Assembly (NCBI GenBank): GCA_963708235.1
Contig: OY970200.1
Span: 62,001 to 126,000 of the forward strand
Source: G963708235 sp963708235
GTDB taxonomy: Bacteria > Actinomycetota > Acidimicrobiia > Spongiisociales > UBA5794
DNA length: 64,000 nucleotides
Direction: 5' to 3'
Below the pieces are notes generated by a model, which had not been told where the DNA came from, ran no database searches, and was given only the letters and a program-made list of their open reading frames with translations. Shown one piece after another: positions 18,007 to 27,027 of the stretch. A program made the translations under genes and the position numbers. Positions within the stretch are counted from its first letter, which is position 1, and each line of letters starts with the position of its first letter.

Positions 18007-19014
18007 ATGGAGCACATCCAACTCCCGGGCCGCTACCACGCCGTACCCGGCGACCTCGACCGCATCGGAGATGCCGCCGCAGTCATCGAGCGGTGTGCGA
18101 TCGCCGAGGCAGGTCGGGGAGACCTCAGCGCCACCTCGTTGCGGTCGATGTGGACGATGCCAGGGTTCGACGTGGCGCGGGACGTCGTGTTCGTTCTCGA
18201 CGAACACCGGGCAATGGTCGGGGTGGAGTTCATCGAGAACCTGCCGCCGCACGTCCGCAACTTCTCGTTCGGGTGTGTCGACCCTGCCCACACCGGCAAC
18301 GGGATCGGCACCCAACTCGTTCGATGGGCGAAGCGCCAAGCCGAGTCCCGGATCGCCAAAGCACCGCCGGACCTGCAGATCAGTCAGGAGATCTGGTGTT
18401 TCGCCGGACACGCCCCCGGCGAAGCCCTGCTGGCCGGTGAGGATCTGGAGCCGGTCCGCACCTTTCAGGCGATGGAAGTGGACTTCGGGACGGAATTGGA
18501 GTCACCGGAGATTCCGCCGGGGATCGAGATCCGACCCTTCCGGGTCGGGGTCGACGACACGGCGGGTGCGCTCGCTTCCGACGAGGCGTTCGCCGATCAC
18601 TACGGCCATGTGCCGCGCCCTCCCGACGAGGTGGTCGAGCGGCTACGACACTGGATGACGTCGGACGGAGCCGACCCGACATTGTGGTGGCTGGCCTGGG
18701 ACGGTGAGGTCATCGCCGGGCATCTCTTCGCCTGGCCGACGAGCGATACGAACCCGAGCCACGGGTTCGTCGGCTCGCTCGGGGTGCGGCGACCGTGGCG
18801 CGGCCACGGTTTGGCCAGGGCCCTCCTCCTCCATTCGTTCGGCGCCTTTGCCGACCGTGGGAAGACCGGAGCCGGGCTCAGCGTCGACAGTTCCAGCCTG
18901 ACCGGGGCCACACGCCTCTATGAGTCGGTGGGGATGAGCGTCGCACTGGCCTACACCGTCCACGAGCGCACAGTCCGCTCCGGCAACGACCTGGTTACCC
19001 GCACCCTGGACTGA
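18007..19014 (+). CDS. Tandem GNAT-domain acetyltransferase
   Basis: A 335-residue protein with two GNAT folds. The N-terminal half has VDPAHTGNGIGTQLVRWAKR, a Q/RxxGxG/A-type acetyl-CoA loop. The C-terminal half has LGVRRPWRGHGLARALLLHS, followed by the typical TGATRLYESVGMS ending. This two-domain layout resembles mycothiol synthase MshD, but such architecture is shared by many actinobacterial acetyltransferases, so the substrate is not assigned. ATG at 18007 is chosen over the GTG one codon upstream. Confidence 0.86.
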   Translation: MEHIQLPGRYHAVPGDLDRIGDAAAVIERCAIAEAGRGDLSATSLRSMWTMPGFDVARDVVFVLDEHRAMVGVEFIENLPPHVRNFSFGCVDPAHTGNGIGTQLVRWAKRQAESRIAKAPPDLQISQEIWCFAGHAPGEALLAGEDLEPVRTFQAMEVDFGTELESPEIPPGIEIRPFRVGVDDTAGALASDEAFADHYGHVPRPPDEVVERLRHWMTSDGADPTLWWLAWDGEVIAGHLFAWPTSDTNPSHGFVGSLGVRRPWRGHGLARALLLHSFGAFADRGKTGAGLSVDSSSLTGATRLYESVGMSVALAYTVHERTVRSGNDLVTRTLD

Positions 19015-19166
19015 CTCCACCGGGGACGGTCGGTGGACCCGAGTCTCCGTGGCAGTGCTCGGACAAGAAACTCATTCCCCCGAAGGGATCCCGCAGCTAC
19101 GCTCATTCGGCGACGTCACTCAGGGGCCTGAGGGGGACTCGACGTCGTTGGGAAAGGACCCTGGTT

Positions 19167-22100
19167 ATGCATGTACGTAAATCCATGCGGCTGCTTGTCG
19201 TACTGGCGCTGCTCGTCGGTGCTCTCGTAACGACCGCCGGTGCCGGTTCCGCCCAGGGCGACGACCCCCCCGACCTCGATCTCGCCACCGCCGCCGGCGA
19301 CCTCGACCCTGCCGGACAACCCGCCCCGCAGCTCGATCGCCGGGGACGGGGTCAGTACGTCGTCCAGTACGCCGGCCCGATCCTCCGCAGCCAGACCGAC
19401 GCCCTCCGCCGCATCGGCGGTGATCTTCTCGGATATCTCCCCGATTTTGCCTATCAGGTGAGAATGACGCCCGATCAGGCGACCGCCTCCGCTGCCCTCG
19501 AAGGCGTCGTCGCCGTCGACGCCTTCCAGACCGACGACAAACTCGCCGCCGATCTTTCCCCCGACGGTGTCTACCGCATCCGGCTGGCCCGAGACGCCGA
19601 CCTGTCCGCCACAGTCGCCGAACTGACCGCCGCCGGGGTCGAAGTGATCGGTGATGACGGCAAGGTCGTCCTCGTCGCCTCCGACCTCGCCACCCTGCGT
19701 GGCACCGCCGCCATCGCCGATATCTCGTGGATCGAGAACTTCTCGCTGCGGGAGACCCATAACGAGTACGCCGGTGGCGTGATCATGGGATCGAACACCG
19801 CCAACGCCGCCGGGTACGACGGTTCCACCCAAACCGTCGCCGTCGCCGACACCGGGCTCGGTGGCGGAACGGCCGCCACCGCCCACGCCGACATCCCGGC
19901 GTCCCGCATCACCAACGTCTTTAACTGGCAGGCCCCCGACTCGACCGGCTGTTACCGCGTTCTCGGTGACGGCGCCCAGGACCCCGCATCGGGCCACGGC
20001 ACCCACGTCGCCGTGTCGGCCGTCGGCGACGGGAGCCCGACCGGTGTCGCCAAGGGCACCGCCCCCGCCGCCAAGCTGGTGTTCCAGGCGGTCGAGGACT
20101 ACGTCGACTTCCGCAGCACCTGCGCCCTCAGCAATGCCGACGGCTATTACCTCATCGGGCTCCCCAACGACCTCCGTTCGCTGTTCCAGCAGGCCTTCAA
20201 CGCCGGCGCCCGGATCCACTCCAACTCGTGGGGAAGCAACGTCAACGGCTCCTACACCTCCGACTCGGTCGCCGTCGACGACTTCATGTGGTCGAACAAG
20301 TCGTTCCTGGTCACCACCTCGTCGGGGAACGCCGGCCGTGACGCCAACCGCGACGGCGTCGTCGATCTGTCCTCGGTGGGGTCGCCGGGCACCGCCAAGA
20401 ACATCCTCACCGTCGGTGCCAGCGAGAACGACCGCAACAACAACTACCAGTGCCAGACCGGTCTCGGCAACGGCTGCACCACCGGGTCGAACATCATCTT
20501 CACCTACGGCCAGAACTGGCCGTCCTCGTTCCCCGTCGCTCCGTTGTTCTCCGATCAGATCGCCCGCAACGCCCAGCAGATGGCGGCGTTCTCCAGCCGC
20601 GGCCCCACCACCGACGGCCGGATCAAGCCCGACGTGGTTGCACCGGGGACGTGGATCCTCTCCGGGTTCTCCGATCTGTATCAGCAGGGATTCGACGCCG
20701 TGGCCAACCCCCAGACCGGGAGCTTCCAGGGCAACGGCTGGGGTCGCCCCCTCAACATCCTGTACAAGTACAACGGCGGAACCTCGATGTCGAACCCGCT
20801 GGTCGCCGGTGCCGCCGCCGTGGTGCGCGACTACTACCAGAAGCAACACAACCATTCCGCCAGTGCTGCCCTGACCAAGGCCTCGCTGATCAACTCGGCG
20901 GTCGATCTGGTCGACGAGAACAACGACGGCGTCGCCGACAACGCCTTCCCCATCCCCAACAACCACGAGGGATGGGGCCGGGTCAACGTCGCCAACGCCG
21001 TGACCGGGACCGCCCAGTTCGCCGACGAGGCGCCGGGTGTGATCACCGGCGGTTCCAGCTCCAAGACGTACACCGTCGGCGGAGCGACACCGTTCAAGGT
21101 CAGCCTGGCATGGACCGACTATCCGTCCACCCCGGCCGCAGCGGTCAACCTGGTCAACGATCTCGACCTCACCGTGACGTCACCGACCGGTGTCGTCTAC
21201 CGCGGCAACGCCTTCTCGGGCGGGTGGTCGGTCTCCGGCGGGTCGGCCGACCGGGTCAACAACCTGGAGAACGTCTACATCCAGTCACCGACCCCGGGGA
21301 CCTGGACCGTGACCGTCTCGGGCTACAACGTCCCGTTCGGTCCGCAGCCGTTCGCCCTGGTCGTCGACGGTGCCGGTGGCGACGCCCCTCCGAACCTGCC
21401 TCCGATGGCCGCATTCACCCCGTCGTGCAGCTTCCTGGCGTGCAGCTTCACCGATGCCTCCACCGACTCCGACGGCCAGGTGGTGTCGTGGTCGTGGAAC
21501 TTCGGTGACGGCGCCACCTCGACCGCACAGAACCCGTCGCGGACCTACGCCAGCGCCGGTTCCTACACGGTCTCGCTGACCGTCACCGACGACGACGGGG
21601 CCACCCATTCGACCTCCCAGCAGGTGGTGGTGACCGCCCCGAATGCACCGCCGACCGCCGCGTTCACGTCGTCGTGTACGTTCCTGGCCTGCTCGTTCAC
21701 CGATGGCTCGTCCGACCCGGACGGCCAGATCGTGTCGCGGTCGTGGACCTTCGGTGACGGGGCCACCTCGACCGCCACCAACCCGTCCCGGACCTACGCC
21801 ACGGCCGGGACCTACACGGTGGGGCTCACCGTCACCGACAACGGCGGGGCGACCCATTCCACCACCCGCCAGGTGGTGGTCGTCGCCGAACCGAACACAC
21901 CGCCGACTGCGGCGTTCGCGTCGTCGTGCACGTTCCTGGCGTGCAGCTTCACCGATACCTCGACCGATTCCGACGGCCAGGTGGTGGCGTGGGCATGGTC
22001 GTTCGGGGACGGCGGGGGTTCGACCCTGCAGAACCCACCGCACACCTTCTCCGTCGCCGGGACCTACACCGTGTCGTTGACGGTGACCGATGACGACGGG

Positions 22101-23228
22101 GCGACCCATGCCACCTCCCAGCAGGTGACGGTCGTGGGTCAGCCAAACAATCCGCCGACGGCGGCGTTCACCGCTTCGTGTACGTTCCTGGTGTGTTCGT
22201 TCACGGATGCGTCGACCGATTCGGATGGTCAGATCGTGTCGCGGTCGTGGACGTTTGGTGACGGCGGCACCTCGACGGCGACCAACCCGTCCCGGGCCTA
22301 CGGTGCCGCCGGGAACTATCTGGTCTGGCTCACGGTCACCGACAACGGCGGCGCCACCCACTCCACCTCACAGCAGGTGTCCGTCACCGCACCACCGAAC
22401 CTCCCTCCTACGGCGTCGTTCTCCCGGTCGTGCACGTTCCTGACGTGCAGCTTCACCGACACCTCGACCGACACCGATGGTCAGGTGGTCTCGTGGGCGT
22501 GGTCGTTCGGTGACGGGGCGACGTCGACATTGCGGAACCCGGCCCGCACCTATGCCAACGCCGGTACCTACACCGTGTCCCTGACCGCCACCGACGACGA
22601 TGGTGCCACCCACTCGACCTCCCAACAGGTGACGGTCACCGCCCCGAACGTCCCGCCGACCGCTGCCTTCTCGTCGTCGTGTACGTTCCTGGTGTGTTCG
22701 TTCACCGATGCGTCGACCGATTCGGATGGTCAGATCGTGTCGCGGTCGTGGACGTTTGGTGACGGCGGCACCTCGACGGCGACCAATCCGTCCCGGACGT
22801 ATGCCGGCGCCGGCACCTATCTGGTGTGGTTGACGGTCACCGACAACGGCGGTGCCACCCACTCCACCTCGCAGCAGGTGACCGTGACCGCACCAGGCGG
22901 GGGGACCACGATGCACATCGCCGACCTCGATGGTGTGGCACAGCCGGCCGGCCGCCAATGGGACGCCGTGGTCACCAACCGGGTGGTTGACAACACCGGA
23001 GCCCCGGTAGCCGGAGCGACGGTCACCGGAGAATGGCGCGGTGCCGGATTCGGTACCTGTGTCACCAACAGTGCCGGCTCGTGCACCATCACGCTCAACA
23101 ATGGCAAGGTGGCGATGAGTTGGACCGTGGTCAACATCACCCATCCATCTCGGACCTACAACCCGTCAGCGAACACCGATCCCGACGGAGACAGCGACGG
23201 CACCGTGATCTGGCTCTATCGACCCTGA
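19167..23228 (+). CDS. Secreted subtilisin-like serine protease with six PKD domains
   Basis: A 1353-residue exported protein. Signal peptide is about 1-30, an inhibitor-like prodomain spans about 50-185, and the S8 peptidase domain spans about 205-610. Catalytic residues are Asp in AVADTGLGG (about 228), His in GHGTHVA (about 277) and Ser in GGTSMSNP (about 540). A P-domain-like beta segment follows. Six PKD modules (about 743-1245) come next, each with a paired-cysteine motif such as SCTFLACSFTD. The last ~100 residues form an Ig-like domain (NTGAPVAGATVTGEWRG). Probably an extracellular scavenging protease. Repeats 4 and 6 are nearly identical at the DNA level. Confidence 0.93.
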   Translation: MHVRKSMRLLVVLALLVGALVTTAGAGSAQGDDPPDLDLATAAGDLDPAGQPAPQLDRRGRGQYVVQYAGPILRSQTDALRRIGGDLLGYLPDFAYQVRMTPDQATASAALEGVVAVDAFQTDDKLAADLSPDGVYRIRLARDADLSATVAELTAAGVEVIGDDGKVVLVASDLATLRGTAAIADISWIENFSLRETHNEYAGGVIMGSNTANAAGYDGSTQTVAVADTGLGGGTAATAHADIPASRITNVFNWQAPDSTGCYRVLGDGAQDPASGHGTHVAVSAVGDGSPTGVAKGTAPAAKLVFQAVEDYVDFRSTCALSNADGYYLIGLPNDLRSLFQQAFNAGARIHSNSWGSNVNGSYTSDSVAVDDFMWSNKSFLVTTSSGNAGRDANRDGVVDLSSVGSPGTAKNILTVGASENDRNNNYQCQTGLGNGCTTGSNIIFTYGQNWPSSFPVAPLFSDQIARNAQQMAAFSSRGPTTDGRIKPDVVAPGTWILSGFSDLYQQGFDAVANPQTGSFQGNGWGRPLNILYKYNGGTSMSNPLVAGAAAVVRDYYQKQHNHSASAALTKASLINSAVDLVDENNDGVADNAFPIPNNHEGWGRVNVANAVTGTAQFADEAPGVITGGSSSKTYTVGGATPFKVSLAWTDYPSTPAAAVNLVNDLDLTVTSPTGVVYRGNAFSGGWSVSGGSADRVNNLENVYIQSPTPGTWTVTVSGYNVPFGPQPFALVVDGAGGDAPPNLPPMAAFTPSCSFLACSFTDASTDSDGQVVSWSWNFGDGATSTAQNPSRTYASAGSYTVSLTVTDDDGATHSTSQQVVVTAPNAPPTAAFTSSCTFLACSFTDGSSDPDGQIVSRSWTFGDGATSTATNPSRTYATAGTYTVGLTVTDNGGATHSTTRQVVVVAEPNTPPTAAFASSCTFLACSFTDTSTDSDGQVVAWAWSFGDGGGSTLQNPPHTFSVAGTYTVSLTVTDDDGATHATSQQVTVVGQPNNPPTAAFTASCTFLVCSFTDASTDSDGQIVSRSWTFGDGGTSTATNPSRAYGAAGNYLVWLTVTDNGGATHSTSQQVSVTAPPNLPPTASFSRSCTFLTCSFTDTSTDTDGQVVSWAWSFGDGATSTLRNPARTYANAGTYTVSLTATDDDGATHSTSQQVTVTAPNVPPTAAFSSSCTFLVCSFTDASTDSDGQIVSRSWTFGDGGTSTATNPSRTYAGAGTYLVWLTVTDNGGATHSTSQQVTVTAPGGGTTMHIADLDGVAQPAGRQWDAVVTNRVVDNTGAPVAGATVTGEWRGAGFGTCVTNSAGSCTITLNNGKVAMSWTVVNITHPSRTYNPSANTDPDGDSDGTVIWLYRP

Positions 23229-23799
23229 TCGTCACCGCCCACAGACCGCCACCTCGCGAGCCCGGCGTGCCCCCCTGCGCCGGGCTCGCTCGCGTCCCGG
23301 ACCATCGGACCTCGCTGCACTGACAGGCACCCCCGAACGATTGATGCTCTTTCTTTCCATCCCCGCGTGTCTGTCTGCGTTCGGAGGTGCTTCCTGGCCC
23401 TCCCCGCTTGGGCGGAGTGTCGGAGTACCTGCGGATCGGTCGTCTGGGCGCCCTAAAGATCGGCGTGGCCCAAACGACCCGCGAAGGAGCAAATGGAGGA
23501 GTTCGACAGACCTCCTGGGGCAGGGCGCGGCGACCGAATGCAGCGCCTCCCTTCCTGGCCCTCCCCGCCCTGGGGGGCGGGGTGGCTGCGGACGCTTGCG
23601 GACGCAGTCGGGGCGGGGCGCGGCGTCTGGCTCCCTGACCGTCGAGGACCCCGTGCTGTTGCGTATCGCCGTGCGGACGCGCAGCTCGGGCCGCGACGTC
23701 ACAGTCCGCAAGCAGGCAATGCCACCGACCGGCGCCCGGGCGAGGTTGCGCAGTTCTCTCTCCGCGGTCGTCCAAGCGAGGTGATGCCTCGCCGACGGA
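23229..23799. repeat. GC-rich intergenic repeat locus B
   Basis: 571 bp between convergent genes with no credible coding frame. 23555-23622 aligns with 5352-5420, sharing GGGTGGCTGCGG, GCGGACGCAG and a GGGGCGG run. A second copy of the TTCCTGGCCCTCCCCGC start lies near 23390-23417. An inverted pair (AGGAG near 23493 and CTCCT near 23513) could form a small hairpin. This appears to be a dispersed repeat family of the genome confined to intergenic space. Terminators of the subtilase and of the minus-strand gene should lie here. Confidence 0.55.
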
Positions 23800-24945
23800 T
23801 CAGGTACCCGAGGTGAACGTCCAGTTGCCGTCGGCGACGATGCTGAGGAAGGCGGTGCCGGCCGGCACGGTGATGTTCCCGGTGTCGTCGTCGTCGATAT
23901 CGACCAGCACGGTCGGCGACCCGCTCGAGGCGTAGGCGGTGACGATGAACTCGCGGGTTCCGTCATGGGTGTACGCCGTCTGCTCGGCGTCGACGAGGTC
24001 GAGTCGCACCACCTGGTCGCTGTTGCCGCTCAACCCACCAATCGATCGAACATCGAGATCGCCGCTGTAGGTCGCCTCTGCCGTCCAGTCGCCGTCGGCG
24101 ATGATCTCCAGCTCCTTGACGGGAGAGTTCGCCGGGTCGAAGTTGATCGCCACCGTGCCGGAGTAGTTGCCGGGTCGTTCGACCAGCGTGGAGATCTCGT
24201 TGCCGTTGCCGTCGTTGGCGATGACCACGAAGGTGCTGGTGCCGTCGTGGGTGATGGTCACCGCCGCCGAGAGGTCGTCGGGGGTGGCGAACGGCACGGT
24301 GGCGCTCCCGGTACCGTTGATCGAGGGGAACGTCGGAAGTGCCGCGGTGGTGGTCGTCTCGCCAGGTGTGCTGGTCGTGGTAGTCCCACCGGGGGCCGTC
24401 GTCGTGGTTTCGCCCGGTGCGGTGGTCGTCGTGGTTTCGCCCGGTGCGGTGGTCGTGGTGGTTTCGCCGGCTGCGGTGGTGGTGGTTGCGCCGGGTGCAG
24501 CCGTGGTGGTGGTTTCGTCCCCGGGAGCGGTCGTTGTGGTCCCGCCGATGACCACAGGCAGCGTGGTGGTGGTGGGCTCATCGTCGCCGCCGAAGGCGAA
24601 GAGCACGGCGATCAGGATGCCGAGCAGAGCGATCCCTGCTGCGATGCCGGCCCGTTCACCGGTGGTCCGTTGCGCCCACCATCCCTCCGGGTCCTCCTCG
24701 ACGTATTCCTCGGTGTAGGTGTCGACCACGGTCGCCTCCACCGGCTCCGGTGGGGTGTCCGGGATACTCCCGGCGACGACCGGTGGCGCCCCGTACAACA
24801 AGGTCGGGTCGTCGGCCGGGTCGATCGGCACCGCAGACGGGTCGCCCCCCTCGAACTCTCCGTCGTGACGGTCGATGTCGGGAGTGTCGTCCTCCGGACC
24901 GCCGATCGGGTCCATCGGTTCGGTGGGATCGTTGGGGTCGGACAT
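23800..24945 (-). CDS. Membrane-anchored protein with Thr-rich stalk, function unknown
   Basis: A 381-residue protein. Residues 1-95 are acidic and proline-rich and should be cytoplasmic. One membrane helix (about 98-118, AGIAAGIALLGILIAVLFAF) is followed by a TTTT-rich repetitive stalk (about 123-200). An extracellular beta-rich region (about 205-381) contains two similar segments: PGNYSGTVAINFD with LEIIADGDWTAEA, and PAGTAFLSIVADGNWTF. The paired IxADGxW motifs suggest an internal duplication. I do not recognise the domain. The stalk resembles that of the DUF4430-like protein at 11155. Confidence 0.82.
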   Translation of the reverse strand: MSDPNDPTEPMDPIGGPEDDTPDIDRHDGEFEGGDPSAVPIDPADDPTLLYGAPPVVAGSIPDTPPEPVEATVVDTYTEEYVEEDPEGWWAQRTTGERAGIAAGIALLGILIAVLFAFGGDDEPTTTTLPVVIGGTTTTAPGDETTTTAAPGATTTTAAGETTTTTAPGETTTTTAPGETTTTAPGGTTTTSTPGETTTTAALPTFPSINGTGSATVPFATPDDLSAAVTITHDGTSTFVVIANDGNGNEISTLVERPGNYSGTVAINFDPANSPVKELEIIADGDWTAEATYSGDLDVRSIGGLSGNSDQVVRLDLVDAEQTAYTHDGTREFIVTAYASSGSPTVLVDIDDDDTGNITVPAGTAFLSIVADGNWTFTSGT

Positions 24946-25082
24946 CGTTCACCTCGGTGGGGCGGGGACGGTGCAAGCTTCGGTGAGCCCCGACGGTAAT
25001 CGAGATCGATCGACTGCGTGGGGATCGCTCCAGGCGCGTTGGCGCCCTCTGACTCGTGATCAGCGCGATCGAATCGCCCGTT

Positions 25083-26483
25083 TCAGTCGGGGACGACTTC
25101 GTGGAGGACGCCGCCGCGGACGGCGACGGGCACAGGGAAGGCGGTTTCGCGATAGAGGACTCGTCCGAATTGGGACTGAGAGGCGGTGCTGCTGTCGAGA
25201 TGGACGGTCATGAAGCCGCGGATGAGGCGGTCGCGGTAGACGAGGGTGTTACCCCCACCGCAGATGTGGATGTGGTCGGGACGGCCCAGGGCCAGGTTGC
25301 CGAGGACGAAGTCCACCGCCGCTTGCTTCCACTCGGGCGTCTTGGCCTCCCGCACCGCCTGCACCAGCATCTCAGCCATGGGAAGCGTGGCTGCCTGGGT
25401 CTGGGTGATCCGGGGCAGCGATGTTCGCTGCTTGCCGCCCGACGTCTTCGGGTTGGAGCGAGCCCGTTCAACGGCCTCTTCCTGAAGCGCACCCAATCCG
25501 TACATGTCGTCGTTGAGCGCCCTCAGGTTGGCAACCGCATTGTTGTAGGCGTTCGCAGCGGCCCTGAGCGTGTCCTCTGTGGTTGCCTTGCCCCTTGGAG
25601 GCGCCGCGTGCTGGGCAGCCACCCTGGTGATCCCGTCGATCTTCCTCTCCAGACCGGCCAGCGCCAGCTTGATCTTGGTCTTGTTCGGGAGCGGTTCATA
25701 CCGTTCGAGGGCATCCCTGGTGATGTCGAGGATCTCGGCGTAGTCGCCTCGGATCGGCTCGTAGGCGCTCAGTGCCTTGTCGATGGGGACCAGCAGCGCC
25801 TTCCAACTGGCGACAGACTTGTCGAGCTTTGCGCCGGCCCGGTTGAGCGGTTTGCCGAAGTACGCATCAGCGGACGCAAGCGCCTGCTCGATGGATCGAC
25901 GTTGACCTGCAATGGCGTCCGCCAGCCAGCCCAACCCCAGGTCCCGGGCCTTCGCCTCGGTGGCCGCCGCCTCTTCGAAGCGGGCCTGCTGCTTGTCCGC
26001 CAGCCAGGTGGATCCGAGCTGCTGAACCTGCCGCACATCGGCCATCAGATCGTCTTCGAGCGCCTCGTCGGCATCGAGCCACATGTCGATGTGGGTGCGC
26101 GCCCACTCGATTCCGTCCCCCAGCGTCCGGTCCGTCGGATTCTCCGAATCGAACAGCCCCAGCCACTTCAGCTTCTTGTAGTTGGCCGCCAACCACGCAG
26201 ACACGGAACGGAGCCGGTTGTTCTGCTCCAGCTTCCTGTCGGACAGGATGCCGGGCGCCGAGGGACCGAAGTCGAGTTCGTAGGCCCCGGTGCGCTGCAC
26301 CGCCCCACTGCCGACCAGACGGGCCACCCGAGTGTTGCCGGCAGTGTTCTGAAGTGTTTTGAGGTCGGTGCCTGCCCCTCGCCGGACCGGCGACGTCGTG
26401 GCCTCCGAGGTTCGTCCCCCGCGGGGCGCCTCCGCGGGGTGGGTCCGCTCGGTGGCTGCTACCCGGCTTCGTCGTCGCCCCAT
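25083..26483 (-). CDS. Protein with eCIS-type N-terminal AGN motif, function unknown
   Basis: A 466-residue protein starting at ATG 26483, which follows GGAGGAGG. The first ~40 residues are basic and disordered. Residues about 42-64 read LKTLQNTAGNTRVARLV then GSGAVQR, close to the LQRxAGN...VxxLL...VQR motif common in proteins linked to extracellular contractile injection systems and DUF4157 proteins. The middle (about 90-390) is helical. The C-terminus has DHIHICGGGNTLVYRDRLIR and FGRVLYRETAFPVPVAVRGG. No injection-system structural genes are in the window. It could be an exported effector or toxin; this is inference. Confidence 0.72.
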   Translation of the reverse strand: MGRRRSRVAATERTHPAEAPRGGRTSEATTSPVRRGAGTDLKTLQNTAGNTRVARLVGSGAVQRTGAYELDFGPSAPGILSDRKLEQNNRLRSVSAWLAANYKKLKWLGLFDSENPTDRTLGDGIEWARTHIDMWLDADEALEDDLMADVRQVQQLGSTWLADKQQARFEEAAATEAKARDLGLGWLADAIAGQRRSIEQALASADAYFGKPLNRAGAKLDKSVASWKALLVPIDKALSAYEPIRGDYAEILDITRDALERYEPLPNKTKIKLALAGLERKIDGITRVAAQHAAPPRGKATTEDTLRAAANAYNNAVANLRALNDDMYGLGALQEEAVERARSNPKTSGGKQRTSLPRITQTQAATLPMAEMLVQAVREAKTPEWKQAAVDFVLGNLALGRPDHIHICGGGNTLVYRDRLIRGFMTVHLDSSTASQSQFGRVLYRETAFPVPVAVRGGVLHEVVPD

Positions 26484-26850
26484 GTGCTGTCGCCTCCTCC
26501 GGTTGACCCTAGTTGGTACACATAGGCGGTGGGGACGTCGATGCGGGTCTGCCCCCCACACGGACTTGGGCCGCCAAGGGCCCCTCTGGCGCATGCCTGG
26601 TGATGGTCTGGTGGATGGGCTGCTGATCCACAACCGGCCGACGGGTCGACACGCTGGGCGTCGGTGCGGCGGGGGTACCGAGCGGCGGTGCGGCCGGGTT
26701 GCGTGAACGGGCTTTCTCCGACGCGGATCTGGACGCCCTCGACCGCTGTCGTGTTTCTCCCGCACCCCCAGCGCGCCCGAGGGGTCATGGTGAGCTGGTT
26801 CAGCTGCCGACCGGTAGTCCGGGAACCCTTACCTAGCAAGGCTTTCAAGG
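26484..26850. other. Intergenic region with tRNA-Ser trailer
   Basis: 367 bp between the AGN-motif gene (minus) and tRNA-Ser (minus). The right end holds the tRNA 3' hairpin (26824-26844). The left end should hold the promoter of the AGN-motif gene. ORFs crossing the region are tRNA shadows or lack coding signature. Nothing else is recognised. Confidence 0.5.
26824..26844 (-). terminator. Hairpin downstream of tRNA-Ser(UGA)
   Basis: Transcribed leftwards, AAGCCUUGC pairs with GUAAGGGUU around a UAG loop, with one G-G mismatch and a terminal U-rich end. A near-identical hairpin follows the tRNA-Ser at 51309, which argues for a functional trailer or terminator. Confidence 0.55.
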
Positions 26851-26937
26851 CGGAGGGAGTGGGATTCGAACCCACGGGACCCCTAGAGGCCCGGCAGTTT
26901 TCAAGACTGCTGCCTTCGTCCGCTCGGCCATCCCTCC
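26851..26937 (-). tRNA. tRNA-Ser (anticodon UGA)
   Basis: Read on the minus strand, acceptor GGAGGGA (5' end at 26937) pairs with TCCCTCC, followed by discriminator G. The anticodon loop CTTGAAA lies between GCAGT and ACTGC and gives TGA. A long variable arm (class II) and the T-loop GGTTCGAATCC are present. CCA is not encoded. Confidence 0.95.
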
Positions 26938-27027
26938 GGACAGATACCACGGTAGCGGCGTCGGCTGCCCGCCCGGAACCCTGAACGGGCCTGGACGCAC
27001 CAAAGTACCCGCGGTGCCGGTCGCGGC

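Noticed and set aside
19116..20966. Long ORF antisense to the subtilase
   Set aside because: The overlapping plus-strand gene has intact catalytic motifs and a signal peptide. The antisense frame is low-complexity, Gly/Val-rich and has no domain, as expected from GC-rich codon bias.
26664..26984. Plus-strand ORF with GVGFEPTGPLEARQFSRL
   Set aside because: This is the antisense of a tRNA-Ser, a common false ORF. The same occurs at 51077-51403.
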